Of a stretch of DNA of 64,000 bases, positions 35,320 through 44,545 are shown in pieces. The notes under the pieces are model-generated. The model did no database searches. It was not told the origin of the DNA and saw only the letters and a list, made by a program, of their open reading frames with translations. Both the position numbers and the translations under genes were made by a program. The stretch is from contig NZ_CP055263.1 of assembly GCF_014217835.1 (NCBI RefSeq), positions 2,483,501-2,547,500 on the forward strand. The letters run 5' to 3'. This DNA comes from Metabacillus sp. KUDC1714 (GTDB lineage: Bacteria; Bacillota; Bacilli; Bacillales; Bacillaceae). Positions within the stretch are counted from its first letter, which is position 1. Each line of letters begins with the position of its first letter.

Positions 35320-36042
35320 ATGACAAGAGTAACTGTATGGAATGAAAATAGACATGAACAGAAAAATCCTGTAGTAAGTGAGATTTATCCAAAGGGAATT
35401 CATGGAGCAATTGCTGAATTTCTACAGTCAGATAACTATGAAGTAAGAACAGCTACACTTGATGAACCAGAACATGGACTTACAGAAGAAGTGTTAGAAA
35501 ATACAGATGTACTAGTTTGGTGGGGGCATCTTGCACACCATGAAGTCCAAGATGAAATTGTAAAAAAGGTACAGCAACGCGTACTTGATGGAATGGGTCT
35601 TATTGTCCTTCATTCAGGCCATTTTTCAAAAATCTTCAAAGTGTTAATGGGAACAAGCTGTGATTTAAAATGGCGTGAAGCAGATGAAAAAGAACGCCTA
35701 TGGGTAGTTGACCCAACTCACCCAATTGCAGAAGGTATTGGGGAATACATTGAACTTGAAAAAGAAGAAATGTATGGAGAACACTTTGATATCCCAGCAC
35801 CAGACGAGTTGATTTTTACTAGCTGGTTTGAGGGTGGAGAAATTTTCCGTAGTGGATGTACGTTCAAGCGTGGAAACGGTAAGATTTTTTATTTCCGTCC
35901 GGGTCATGAAACATACCCAACCTATTATAATGAACAAGTACAACAAGTAATTAAAAATGCGGTGAAATATGTAAAACCAGTAGAACGTAAACGCCCTGTT
36001 TATGGAAATGCACAGCCGTTAGAAACAATTTCAGCAAAATAA
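35320..36042 (+). CDS. ThuA-domain protein
   Basis: 240 residues. ThuA-like (glutamine-amidotransferase-like flavodoxin) fold: [10 protein letters not shown] at the N-terminus, [15 protein letters not shown] (~62-76), [14 protein letters not shown] (~96) and the C-terminal [18 protein letters not shown]. In Rhizobium ThuA acts with ThuB in trehalose and related disaccharide catabolism through 3-keto intermediates; related proteins act on 3-keto-glycosides. ATG 35320 follows AGGGTG by 6 bases. It is the first gene of the LacI-controlled operon. Confidence 0.82.
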   Translation: MTRVTVWNENRHEQKNPVVSEIYPKGIHGAIAEFLQSDNYEVRTATLDEPEHGLTEEVLENTDVLVWWGHLAHHEVQDEIVKKVQQRVLDGMGLIVLHSGHFSKIFKVLMGTSCDLKWREADEKERLWVVDPTHPIAEGIGEYIELEKEEMYGEHFDIPAPDELIFTSWFEGGEIFRSGCTFKRGNGKIFYFRPGHETYPTYYNEQVQQVIKNAVKYVKPVERKRPVYGNAQPLETISAK

Positions 36043-36141
36043 AGAATTGAACAGGATTTTTAAAATTTATATAGAAAATGGTAGGGGAGGAATGGAGCAA
36101 AGGGCTCCATCTACTCTCCACAAAAACGGGAGGAAAATAAA

Positions 36142-37173
36142 ATGGCAAAATTAAGAATCGGTGTTATTGGTTGTGGAAGTATTGCGCAATATCGTCATCT
36201 ACCTGAGTATTCTTTAAATAATGAGGTTGAGCTAGTTGCGGTATGTGATATAGTTGAGGATCGTGTGAAGGAAGTTGCTGAAAAATATAACGCAAAAGCA
36301 TTTACAGACTACAAAGAACTAATACAAAGTGGAGAAGTTGATGCCATAAGTGTGTGTACACCAAACTATTTACACGCACCTATTTCAATAGAAGGACTAA
36401 CTAATGGTCTACATGTTTTATGTGAGAAACCAATGGCTACTTCTCAAGAAGAAGCAGACGCCATGATTGAAGCAGCGAACAAAAGTGGCAAAAAATTAAT
36501 GATTGCTCACAATCAACGTTTTGTACGTTCACACCAGCTTGCTCGTCAATTAATTGAAAGCGGTACAATTGGGAAAATTTATAGCTTTAGAACAGCATTT
36601 GGACACCCTGGCCCAGAAGGCTGGAGCATTGATGGAAAAGAAAGCTGGTTCTTTGAGAAAGAGAAAGCGTATATCGGTGCAATGGGTGACTTAGGAGTCC
36701 ATAAAACAGATTTACTCCGCTATTTACTTGGAGAAGAGATTGTTGAAGTTGGTGCATTTATTGAAACAACTGCAAAGGAATTTGCTGATGTAGATGATAC
36801 TGCAGTATGTGCATTAAAAACAGAAAGCGGGATCATCGGTACACTGGCTGCTAGCTGGTCTTATACAGCAAAAGAAGATAATTCAACAATTATTTACGGA
36901 GAAAAAGCAATTATCCGTTTAGAAGATAACCCAACATATTCACTTGTAGTTCAATATACTAATGGTGAAGTTGTTAACTATGAGCTTGGCAAAATTCAAT
37001 CAAATGCTGAGGGCGGCCAAAACACAACACATGTAATTGATAACTTTGTGGCATCTATTGTTGATAACACAGAGCCATTAATTAATGGAGAAGAAGGCAT
37101 GAAATCTTTAGCCGTTATTCTTGCAGCAATTAAATCGAACGACACGAAAACAATCGCAAAAGTATTTGAGTGA
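36142..37173 (+). CDS. Gfo/Idh/MocA-family oxidoreductase 1
   Basis: 343 residues. N-terminal Rossmann motif IGVIGCGSIAQYRHLPEY, the family signature HVLCEKPMA (Lys of EKP, ~93) and a C-terminal beta-sheet domain with GAMGDLGVHKTDLLRYLLG, where the Asp and His act in catalysis. It probably oxidises or reduces a sugar or glycoside at C3 with NAD(P). The next gene is a paralogue (~35% alike by eye) and overlaps only by the stop region, so both are co-translated. RBS GGGAGGAAAA. Confidence 0.88.
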   Translation: MAKLRIGVIGCGSIAQYRHLPEYSLNNEVELVAVCDIVEDRVKEVAEKYNAKAFTDYKELIQSGEVDAISVCTPNYLHAPISIEGLTNGLHVLCEKPMATSQEEADAMIEAANKSGKKLMIAHNQRFVRSHQLARQLIESGTIGKIYSFRTAFGHPGPEGWSIDGKESWFFEKEKAYIGAMGDLGVHKTDLLRYLLGEEIVEVGAFIETTAKEFADVDDTAVCALKTESGIIGTLAASWSYTAKEDNSTIIYGEKAIIRLEDNPTYSLVVQYTNGEVVNYELGKIQSNAEGGQNTTHVIDNFVASIVDNTEPLINGEEGMKSLAVILAAIKSNDTKTIAKVFE

Positions 37174-37178
37174 TTACG

Positions 37179-38198
37179 ATGACTAAATTACGAATTGGAA
37201 TCATCGGGGTGGGAGGCATTGCGCAGGGACGTCATATCCCAGCCTTTCAAAAACTTAATGAAGATTGTGAGATTTCAGCAGTTAGTGATGTGAATAAAGA
37301 AAGAGCACAGGAAGTTGCTGCTAAGTATAACATTGAAAACGTGTATGAAGATTATCGTGATATGTTTCAAAAAGTAGATGCTGTTTGTATTTGTACACCG
37401 AATAAGTTCCATGCAGAGATTACCATTGCTGCATTAGAAGCAGGTGTGAACGTTCTTTGTGAAAAACCGATGGCGCTTTCTTCAGAAGAATGTGAGGAAA
37501 TGCTAGAGGCATCAAAGCGTTCAAATAAAGTACTAGCGATTGCCTACCACTACCGATTTATGAAGAACTCTCAAGCGGCAAAACAAATGATGCAAGATGT
37601 TGGAACACCCCTTGTAACAAGAGTACAAGCATTGAGACGTCGAAAGGTACCGGGCTGGGGTGTGTTTACGAACAAATCCCTTCAAGGTGGAGGTAGCTTA
37701 ATTGATTACGGCTGCCATTTGCTAGACTTAGCCATTTGGTTAATGGGTAGTCCGAAACATATTTCTGTAAATGGTAGTACCTATAATATATTAAGTAAAA
37801 CCCCTAATAGTGTTAATCAATGGGGAACATTTGACCATGAAACATTTGATGTAGACGATCATGTCACCGCCTATATTAAATTCGAAAATGGAGCATCACT
37901 TTTACTCGAAACCTCTTGGGCAGCTAATATATTAGATGACCAAGAGCACGTGAGTATTTCTGGTGTTGAAGGTGGATTGAGTGTGTTTCCACTTGAGCTT
38001 TATACAGCAAAAAATGGAATGCTTATGAATAGTCAAGCAGCCTGGGTACCTGGTGAAGATGACCCTGGACTTGCCCAAGCTAAAAACTTCATTGATACTT
38101 GTCTCGGAAAAGCTGAACTTGTTGTCAAGCCTGAGGAAGCGTTACAGGTATCACAAATTATCGATCAAATATATAAGTCTGCTGAAGTGACAAAATAA
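37179..38198 (+). CDS. Gfo/Idh/MocA-family oxidoreductase 2
   Basis: 339 residues. Rossmann motif IGIIGVGGIAQGRHIPAF, signature NVLCEKPMAL (~95) and catalytic-domain motif GGGSLIDYGCHLLDLAIWL. It is the second dehydrogenase of the operon. Two different Gfo/Idh enzymes in one operon fit an oxidation and a later reduction that bracket a 3-keto intermediate. ATG 37179 lies 6 bases after the upstream stop; GTG 37170 overlaps that stop. Neither has a strong RBS, consistent with translational coupling. Confidence 0.88.
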   Translation: MTKLRIGIIGVGGIAQGRHIPAFQKLNEDCEISAVSDVNKERAQEVAAKYNIENVYEDYRDMFQKVDAVCICTPNKFHAEITIAALEAGVNVLCEKPMALSSEECEEMLEASKRSNKVLAIAYHYRFMKNSQAAKQMMQDVGTPLVTRVQALRRRKVPGWGVFTNKSLQGGGSLIDYGCHLLDLAIWLMGSPKHISVNGSTYNILSKTPNSVNQWGTFDHETFDVDDHVTAYIKFENGASLLLETSWAANILDDQEHVSISGVEGGLSVFPLELYTAKNGMLMNSQAAWVPGEDDPGLAQAKNFIDTCLGKAELVVKPEEALQVSQIIDQIYKSAEVTK

Positions 38199-38210
38199 GG
38201 AGGAAATACT

Positions 38211-39179
38211 ATGAAATTAGGTGTATTTACAGTTCTGTTTAATGATAAATCTTTTGAAGACATGCTAGATAGAGTGAAGGCTTCTGGACTACATGCAGTA
38301 GAGATCGGCACAGGCGGTTATCCAGGGAATACACATTGTGATTTAGATACTCTATTAGAGAGTGAAGAAAAGCGTAATGAATACTTGGCTAAGATACAAG
38401 AACGCGACTTAATCATTAGTGCATTTAGCTGTCACGGAAATCCTGTTTCTCCAGATAAAGAATTAGCACAAGATCACCATGAAACATTATTAAAAACAAT
38501 TAAACTAGCATCTTTATTAAATGTTCCTGTTGTTAACACATTCTCAGGTACACCTGGAGACAATGAAGATGCGAAAAATCCGAACTGGCCTGTTACACCA
38601 TGGCCAAATGAATACGGCGATGTATTAAAATGGCAATGGGAACAGAAATTAATCCCTTATTGGAAAGAAGTTGGCCAATATGCACAGGAGCATAATGTGA
38701 AAATTGGTTTAGAATTACACGGTGGATTTTTAGTTCACACACCATATACATTGCTAAAACTTCGCGAGGCAACATGTGATGCGATCGGAGCTAACTTAGA
38801 CCCAAGTCATCTTTGGTGGCAAGGAATTGACCCAGTTGGAGCAATTAAAATTTTAGGTAAAGCAAATGCAATTCACCACTTCCATGCAAAAGATACATAT
38901 ATCGATCAAGACAATGTGAATATGTATGGATTAACAGACATGCAGCCATATGGAGAAGTTCAAACAAGAGCTTGGACATTTAGATCTGTTGGATGTGGTC
39001 ATAGCCTAACTGAGTGGAATGATATCATGAGTGCGCTTCGTACATATAACTATGATTATGTTGTGAGCATTGAGCACGAAGATCCTATCATGTCAATTGA
39101 TGAAGGCTTTGAACGTGCTGTTACAAATCTTAAAACTGTATTAATTAATGAAACGCCATCACAAATGTGGTGGGTATAA
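38211..39179 (+). CDS. Sugar phosphate isomerase/epimerase (AP endonuclease-2 TIM barrel)
   Basis: 322 residues. A xylose-isomerase-like TIM barrel with metal-ligand residues visible in IGLELHGGFLVH (Glu), GANLDPSHLWWQG (Asp, His), IHHFHAKDTYI (His, Asp) and VVSIEHEDPIM (Glu). Family members (IolE, IolI, 3-keto-glycoside lyases and isomerases) work on keto-sugars or inositols with a divalent metal. It ends the operon; AAGGAGG precedes the start and a strong terminator follows the stop. Confidence 0.88.
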   Translation: MKLGVFTVLFNDKSFEDMLDRVKASGLHAVEIGTGGYPGNTHCDLDTLLESEEKRNEYLAKIQERDLIISAFSCHGNPVSPDKELAQDHHETLLKTIKLASLLNVPVVNTFSGTPGDNEDAKNPNWPVTPWPNEYGDVLKWQWEQKLIPYWKEVGQYAQEHNVKIGLELHGGFLVHTPYTLLKLREATCDAIGANLDPSHLWWQGIDPVGAIKILGKANAIHHFHAKDTYIDQDNVNMYGLTDMQPYGEVQTRAWTFRSVGCGHSLTEWNDIMSALRTYNYDYVVSIEHEDPIMSIDEGFERAVTNLKTVLINETPSQMWWV

Positions 39180-39189
39180 GCTGACACTA

Positions 39190-39221
39190 CCCCTCTTGAA
39201 AACAAGAGGGGTTTTATTTTT
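39190..39221 (+). terminator. Terminator of the thuA operon
   Basis: CCCCTCTTG, loop AAAA, CAAGAGGGG, followed by TTTTATTTTT. Confidence 0.9.
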
Positions 39222-39295
39222 CTAGCAAAAATGGGTATGATGGAATAGTTGGAAAGGGGTCATACCCCTAAATAAAAGAATGATTGGGTGAATAA

Positions 39296-40492
39296 ATGAC
39301 TAAAACAATCAACTTACAGGTGAAATCAGATTTTGTAAAGTATTTCAAATCAGGTTATCCACTTATAAATAAGGATGCAATTAAAAATAGTGAAGTATTA
39401 AAAGTAGAAGGAACAATTATCGATCTTTTTGATGATAAAAATCAATTTCTTGCAAAAGGATATTATGGTACGCAAAACAAAGGAAGAGGTTGGGTTCTAA
39501 CTAGAAATAAGCAGGAAGAAATTAATCAAGTTTTTTTTCAGGGGAAAATAAAACAGGCTTTGGATTATAGAAAAGCTCTTTTTGAAGATCCTGAAACAAC
39601 TGCATTCCGAGTGTTTAATGGTGAAGGCGATGGGATTGGTGGCTTAACCATTGATTATTATGATGGCTATTATGTCACGAGCTGGTATAGTGAGGGGATT
39701 TATCGGTTTAAAGACTATGTGATTGAGGCACTGACAAACCTAGTGAGCTTTAAGGGACTATATGAAAAGAAACGATTTGACGATAAAGGTACATATATAG
39801 AAGATGATGATTTTGTAGCAGGAGAGAGGGCTAATTTTCCCTTAATAGTGAAGCAAAATGGAATTCACTTTGCGACTTATTTAAATGATGGTGCGATGGT
39901 TGGGGTCTTCCTTGATCAAAGAGATGTACGTAAAACGATTCGTGATAAATATTCAGAGGGTAAGCATGTACTAAATACATTCTCTTATACAGGTGCTTTT
40001 TCTGTTGCAGCAGCATTAGGTGGAGCATCAAAAACAACGAGTGTTGATCTAGCAAATCGCAGCAAGCCTAAGACGATTGAACAGTTTAGTGTAAATGGAC
40101 TAGACTACGCGGCACACGATATTATTGTTGAAGATGTCTTTAATTACTTTAAATATGCTGTAAGAAAGCAATTAAAATTCGGTATGGTCATTCTCGATCC
40201 ACCAAGCTTTGCGCGTTCAAAAAAACATACGTTTAGTGCAGGTAAAGATTATCCGGATTTATTAAAGCAAGCGATAACCATTACAGAAAAAAATGGAATC
40301 ATTGTTGCTTCCTCCAACTGTAGCACATTTGGAATGAGTAAATTTAAAGGCTTTATTGAAAAGGCTTTTAAAGCTTCTGGGGAGACATACAAAATCCTTG
40401 AGGAATTTAGCCTTCCAAATGATTTTAAAACAATAAAGGAATTTAAAGAGGGTAACTATCTCAAAGTGGCGATTATTAAAAAGGAGTCATAA
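39296..40492 (+). CDS. ywbD: 23S rRNA methyltransferase of the RlmI/RlmQ type (YwbD)
   Basis: 398 residues: N-terminal PUA-like domain (~1-80), an RlmI-like middle domain (FRVFNGEGDGIGGLTIDYY) and a class I SAM methyltransferase domain (~185-398) with VLNTFSYTGAFSVAAALGG (motif I), VILDPPSFARS (motif IV) and SSNCSTF. The protein matches B. subtilis YwbD; the S. aureus relative RlmQ makes m7G2574 in 23S rRNA. In B. subtilis it neighbours ywbE. Confidence 0.87.
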   Translation: MTKTINLQVKSDFVKYFKSGYPLINKDAIKNSEVLKVEGTIIDLFDDKNQFLAKGYYGTQNKGRGWVLTRNKQEEINQVFFQGKIKQALDYRKALFEDPETTAFRVFNGEGDGIGGLTIDYYDGYYVTSWYSEGIYRFKDYVIEALTNLVSFKGLYEKKRFDDKGTYIEDDDFVAGERANFPLIVKQNGIHFATYLNDGAMVGVFLDQRDVRKTIRDKYSEGKHVLNTFSYTGAFSVAAALGGASKTTSVDLANRSKPKTIEQFSVNGLDYAAHDIIVEDVFNYFKYAVRKQLKFGMVILDPPSFARSKKHTFSAGKDYPDLLKQAITITEKNGIIVASSNCSTFGMSKFKGFIEKAFKASGETYKILEEFSLPNDFKTIKEFKEGNYLKVAIIKKES

Positions 40493-40577
40493 AGAAGTAG
40501 TGGCTTTAATGGAATTTTAACCTGATCTCACATATGTTAAGCTAACCCACTTTCCTACCTGCCTCAGTTAACACAAA

Positions 40578-40635
40578 GATGCTGACACATTTCTCTTCTT
40601 AGAATTTAGATATAAATGTGTCAGCTATTTTGTTT
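40578..40635 (+). terminator. Terminator downstream of ywbD
   Basis: GCTGACACAT (40581) pairs with ATGTGTCAGC (to 40624) around a long loop; TATTTTGTTTTT follows. The remaining bases 40636-40884 hold no gene that I can support. Confidence 0.6.
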
Positions 40636-40884
40636 TTAAATTCAACAAGAGTGTTTCTTTTTTTGTGGGATCCATAAAAAAAGAGAAAAATAGAATACTA
40701 GTAAAGAAAGATGTGAATGGTGTAAAAATCGGGTGTAGGTTGCACGGAAATTATCAAAAATTCTGGATATGAGGTTTTTCTTCTAGAGAAAACTAGTAAA
40801 TAATTTGTCATTGTTTTCTGTTTATTTGCAGAATGATAATTATTTCTGGGGAAATATGCCGAAATATTGTTTTGAGGAGAATAT

Positions 40885-41424
40885 ATGAAAATTGGTTTAG
40901 TTCGTCATTTTAAGGTTATGAAAGGTTACCCAAGTGCTAGTTTAACTCAAGAGAGGCTATTTCAATGGATACAGGAATATGATTCATCAGATATAGAAGG
41001 TAAAGAAGTCAATTTTAAAGGAACCACATGGGATAGATGTTTTTCAAGTGACTTATATAGAGCCGAAAAAACAGCAAGGCAGATCTATAAAGGTGACATT
41101 GATATAATGGAGGAATTAAGAGAAATACCTATCTATCCTTTATTTAAACGAAATGTGAAAATGCCATTTCCTCTATGGATGCTATTAATAAGACTCTCAT
41201 GGATGGTGAATCATAAATCTCAACTGGAAAAGAAAGTTGATGTAATAAATCGAATTGAATATGTTGTGAAAAAGGCAATGGAAAATGAAGAGGAGAATAT
41301 CCTAATTGTCAGTCATGGTGCATTAATGATATATATTCAGAAATACCTTGTTAAAAATGGTTTTAGTGGTCCTAAAATTACTAGGGCGAAAAATGGCGTT
41401 CTTTATCTTTTTGAGAAATCTTGA
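40885..41424 (+). CDS. Histidine phosphatase-family protein
   Basis: 179 residues. The phosphoglycerate-mutase-like signature LVRHF near the N-terminus (catalytic His in RH), a second Arg in SSDLYRAEKTARQI, and ILIVSHGALMIYIQKYL with the second catalytic His. It lacks the usual G-x-T/S after RH, so it diverges from PhoE and CobC and its substrate is unclear. RBS TGAGGAGA. Monocistronic. Confidence 0.78.
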   Translation: MKIGLVRHFKVMKGYPSASLTQERLFQWIQEYDSSDIEGKEVNFKGTTWDRCFSSDLYRAEKTARQIYKGDIDIMEELREIPIYPLFKRNVKMPFPLWMLLIRLSWMVNHKSQLEKKVDVINRIEYVVKKAMENEEENILIVSHGALMIYIQKYLVKNGFSGPKITRAKNGVLYLFEKS

Positions 41425-41528
41425 GGTTCCAAAAACATACATAGATTTTGTTGCGTTATAGAATCCCTTTGCTTTTATTGTTATTTAGCTGTACTATAAT
41501 GGTTGACTTTTATTCTGTTTATCCCATT

Positions 41529-41542
41529 GTTAACGGGCAGTA
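41529..41542 (+). repeat. Short GTTAACGGGCAGTA motif
   Basis: The same TTAACGGGCAGTAA unit begins the tandem repeat at 59383. Here only the first part is present, in the 270-bp gap before yfmL. Confidence 0.45.
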
Positions 41543-41694
41543 AAACTCCCAGCACCTAAAAGGGTGACCAATAGTTAAAAATCGGTTTTGCTAGAGTTAG
41601 CAATTTATAAAATAACGTGAAGACTACATAATTTTATAGGTAGTTTATCATCATGAAAGTAACGAATTTTGTTAAGTAAAGGAGATAGCTTTTC

Positions 41695-42828
41695 ATGACA
41701 CAAGCGAATTTTTTAACGGATATAAAACCATTCCTTCAAACAAATTGGGAAAAGGCAAATTTTCAAGAGCCAACTGCGGTTCAAATTAAAACAATTCCCC
41801 TTATTTTAGAAGGGAAAGATGTTATTGCTGAATCTCCAACTGGGACAGGAAAAACACTAGCATATGTACTACCACTGTTAAATAATATTGATGCAAATAA
41901 GAAGAATGCCCAAATCGTGATTCTTGCCCCTTCAAGGGAACTTGTTATGCAAATCTTTGATGAAATTAAAAAGTGGTCTGAAGGTAGCGGATTAACAAGC
42001 GCTTCTTTTATAGGTGGTGCAAATATTAAACGACAAGTTGAGAAGCTGAAAAAAAGCCCGCAAGTAATTGTCGGAACGCCAGGAAGAATTCATGAATTGA
42101 TTAAAATGAAAAAGTTAAAAATGCATGAGGTGAAAACAATTGTATTAGATGAGGGGGATCAGCTACTCACTCCTGAACATAAAAATACAATGAAAGATAT
42201 TATTAAAACAACACTGAATGAACGCCAAGTAGTGTTGTTTTCAGCTACCTTAAATGAAAGCACAGAATCAAAGGCGAGAGATCTTATGAAAGGTAATCCT
42301 GAGATCATAAAAGTTGGCTTAGAAGAAGTGCCTGTAGGTGATGTGGAGCATGTTTATCTTGTTTGTGAGCAGAGAGAAAAAATAACCATTTTAGAAAGAT
42401 TAGCTAAAACAGTTCGAATGAAAGCTTTAGGGTTTGTGAAAGATATAGGCAGTCTTGATGTGCTCGCTGAAAAATTAGAGTTCAAGGGCGTTGATTTACA
42501 CCTCTTGCACAGTGATACTAAAAAAGAAGAGAGAGAAGCTGCTTTAAAAAGCTTAAGAACAGATACACAAGGACTTCTTCTTGCAACAGATGTAGCTGCA
42601 AGAGGCTTAGATATCGTTGGGCTTTCTCATGTAATCCATTTTGACCTTCCAGCTAATGCATCACAGTATGTTCATCGTTCAGGAAGAACAGGGAGACAAG
42701 GGGCTTCAGGAACAGTTGTGTCAATTGTAACAGAACGAGAAGTAAGAGAATTGAAGAAATTGGCAAATGAGCTAGGTATAACTTTGAAAAAGAACAGATT
42801 ATATAAAGGTGAATTAGTTGAAGCATAG
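41695..42828 (+). CDS. yfmL: DEAD-box RNA helicase YfmL
   Basis: 377 residues, the short helicase core without a C-terminal RNA-binding extension. Q motif FQEPTAVQIKTIP, motif I SPTGTGKT, Ia APSRELV, Ib TPGR, motif II LDEGDQ, III SAT, V ATDVAARGLD and VI HRSGRTGRQG. Motif II reads DEGD instead of DEAD. Length and sequence match B. subtilis YfmL, which acts in 50S ribosomal subunit assembly, most clearly in the cold. RBS AAAGGAGA. A strong terminator follows. Confidence 0.9.
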   Translation: MTQANFLTDIKPFLQTNWEKANFQEPTAVQIKTIPLILEGKDVIAESPTGTGKTLAYVLPLLNNIDANKKNAQIVILAPSRELVMQIFDEIKKWSEGSGLTSASFIGGANIKRQVEKLKKSPQVIVGTPGRIHELIKMKKLKMHEVKTIVLDEGDQLLTPEHKNTMKDIIKTTLNERQVVLFSATLNESTESKARDLMKGNPEIIKVGLEEVPVGDVEHVYLVCEQREKITILERLAKTVRMKALGFVKDIGSLDVLAEKLEFKGVDLHLLHSDTKKEEREAALKSLRTDTQGLLLATDVAARGLDIVGLSHVIHFDLPANASQYVHRSGRTGRQGASGTVVSIVTEREVRELKKLANELGITLKKNRLYKGELVEA

Positions 42829-42877
42829 GCTTGAATGGTCTGATATAATTTGTCAGACCTTCAAGCTTTTTTTATTG
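42829..42877 (+). terminator. Terminator of yfmL
   Basis: GCTTGAATGGTCTGA pairs with TCAGACCTTCAAGC (one mismatch) and is followed by seven T residues. Confidence 0.9.
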
Positions 42878-42958
42878 TTTAGAAAATTCTTAAATGCTTA
42901 AACTGTGGATAAGCGCACGACATATTTAGAATAGAAGACGTTCTTTGAATTCAATTCT

Positions 42959-43040
42959 AAATTAGCTAGACCCTAGATGAGCTAGGCGCTGGAGCTGGTA
43001 GCTAATTTGCCAGAGGCTGTTCAAGTCGCTTGCGCTTTTG
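42959..43040. repeat. CTCCAGCGCC-family repeat, rearranged copy
   Basis: It contains GCTAGGCGCTGGAGCTGG, the reverse complement of the motif found at 44804 and 59286, followed by CAAGTCGCTTGCGCTTTTGT. The core is flanked by 10-bp inverted repeats AAATTAGCTA (42959) and TAGCTAATTT (42999). Confidence 0.55.
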
Positions 43041-43048
43041 TGACAATA

Positions 43049-43082
43049 AAACACGCCACTCTATATGAGCAGCGTGCTTTCT
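43049..43082 (-). terminator. Minus-strand terminator of the amidase gene
   Basis: On the minus strand AGCACGC...GCGTGT pair with inner CTC/GAG pairing, followed by TTTTATT. Confidence 0.6.
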
Positions 43083-43159
43083 AGAAACGTGGTGTAAGTT
43101 CTGAGTTGTAATAATACTTTATGTTGCATTGGCGATAGTTATACATGAAATTTTAAGAA

Positions 43160-44245
43160 TTAATCATCTAATTCCATTCTTATATATTTTCGTGTATTTG
43201 GACCATAAATACCATCATCAGCTAGTGCTCTATACATTGATTGAAATCTTTTTACGGCATCTTCCGTATTTGGTCCGTAGATGCCATCGATTGATCCGGG
43301 ATTAAAATTTATTTGTTTTAAAGCTCTTTGAATTTGTTTAACTGCATTTCCTTGATCTCCACGACGATAAACACCTGTTGGTAATGGGAAATCTGAGGCA
43401 GATACTCTTTGATGATTAACCTCTTGTAGTCGGTTTAAAGTAACGGGTCCAACCAAACCATCTACAGCCAGATTATTATCTCTTTGAAATTTCATTACAG
43501 CATTTTCAGTTTCTTCTCCGAATTTTCCATCTGCTCCAAATCTGGGAAGTCTGTAACCAGCTTTTATTAATTCTTGTTGAATATCACGAACAAAGGGACC
43601 GGAATCTCCTTCACCAATCGGTAATGTAACGGTTGTACCTTTAACAACTGAAGCAGGTGGTTTAGAAGTTTGTGGTTTTGAAAGTGCTGACGGTGCAGCA
43701 GGAGCTGATGGAATTGCTCCGTTGAAGTTCCGAAGTACTTCAACAACATCATCGATAAACATCGACCAGGAAATTCCGTGTGTTCTTAATATATTTATTG
43801 GATCTGTTCTTCTTGAGGGATCTAAAGTTGCGTGTGCAATAATATCTGATTTCGGATTTAGATTAAATCTATCACATAGATATGCGTGATACCAGACATA
43901 GCGATTGTAGGCTTGTTGAAAATTGATTTTCCCGCCGTGACACAATTCCACTCCGATGGCAGCATCGTTTGAATTAGCACCATATCGACTATTGTCACCT
44001 GGTACATTAGAACGAACATGCCAAGCCTTTTCGCTTAAAGGAATAATTTCAAGTATATATTTATCATCAATAAAGGTGTGTGCAGATGCGGAAGGTTGCT
44101 GATTATCGAAATAATTGCGATTACCATAAGCTGTAGAGCCTGGATTTCCAGTATCATGGCTGACAATAAAGCGTACAGTCCCAATACGTTGCCCAGACCG
44201 AGAATTACCAGTACGAATATAATCTCGAGTGATCTCGTATGCCAA
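43160..44245 (-). CDS. N-acetylmuramoyl-L-alanine amidase with two peptidoglycan-binding domains (endolysin-like)
   Basis: 361 residues without a signal peptide. An Amidase_2 (T7-lysozyme-like, zinc) domain (~20-165) with FIVSHDTGN, SAHTFIDD and HATLDPSRRTDP (metal histidines), a Pro/Ala/Ser-rich linker (~178-205), then two PG_binding_1 repeats (~208-272 and ~290-355), each with a DGxxGxxT motif (DGKFGEETENAV, DGIYGPNTEDAV). The layout and missing signal peptide fit a phage endolysin, or a mother-cell lysin of the CwlA/BlyA type. No holin or other phage gene is near. Both flanks carry DnaA-box matches. Confidence 0.85.
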   Translation of the reverse strand: MAYEITRDYIRTGNSRSGQRIGTVRFIVSHDTGNPGSTAYGNRNYFDNQQPSASAHTFIDDKYILEIIPLSEKAWHVRSNVPGDNSRYGANSNDAAIGVELCHGGKINFQQAYNRYVWYHAYLCDRFNLNPKSDIIAHATLDPSRRTDPINILRTHGISWSMFIDDVVEVLRNFNGAIPSAPAAPSALSKPQTSKPPASVVKGTTVTLPIGEGDSGPFVRDIQQELIKAGYRLPRFGADGKFGEETENAVMKFQRDNNLAVDGLVGPVTLNRLQEVNHQRVSASDFPLPTGVYRRGDQGNAVKQIQRALKQINFNPGSIDGIYGPNTEDAVKRFQSMYRALADDGIYGPNTRKYIRMELDD

Positions 44246-44351
44246 CTAATAAACACCCCTGTCATTTTATTAATACAAACCAATACGTTATAGATTATGA
44301 AAAAGGAGTATTTATTGTGAAAAATATGAACAATGTGAAAAGTTATTAACA

Positions 44352-44502
44352 TTGTCCACAGCATATTAGGTTAGGGTGACAACGCTTATGGGATAAAATT
44401 GTGGATAAAATGAAAACGATTGCTGGAGATATTAACAAGTTATTAACAATATTCACAATTTTTAATTAAACTTATCCACATTTTCGACAATAGTTATTCA
44501 CA
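44352..44502. promoter_or_regulatory. Cluster of DnaA boxes
   Basis: Two perfect boxes: TGTGGATAA (44400-44408, minus) and TTATCCACA (44472-44480, plus). Two one-mismatch boxes: TTGTCCACA (44352-44360) and TTATTCACA (44494-44502). The sequence between 44430 and 44471 is very A+T-rich and repeats TTATTAACA. It lies between the amidase gene and yfhD. Confidence 0.6.
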
Positions 44503-44507
44503 TAATA

Positions 44508-44536
44508 AAAAGGAGTGGGTTTTCCACTCCTTTTCT
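44508..44536. terminator. Bidirectional terminator next to yfhD
   Basis: AAAAGGAGTGG, loop GTTTT, CCACTCCTTTT. It directly follows the minus-strand yfhD stop. Confidence 0.85.
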
Positions 44537-44545
44537 ACACTATTA

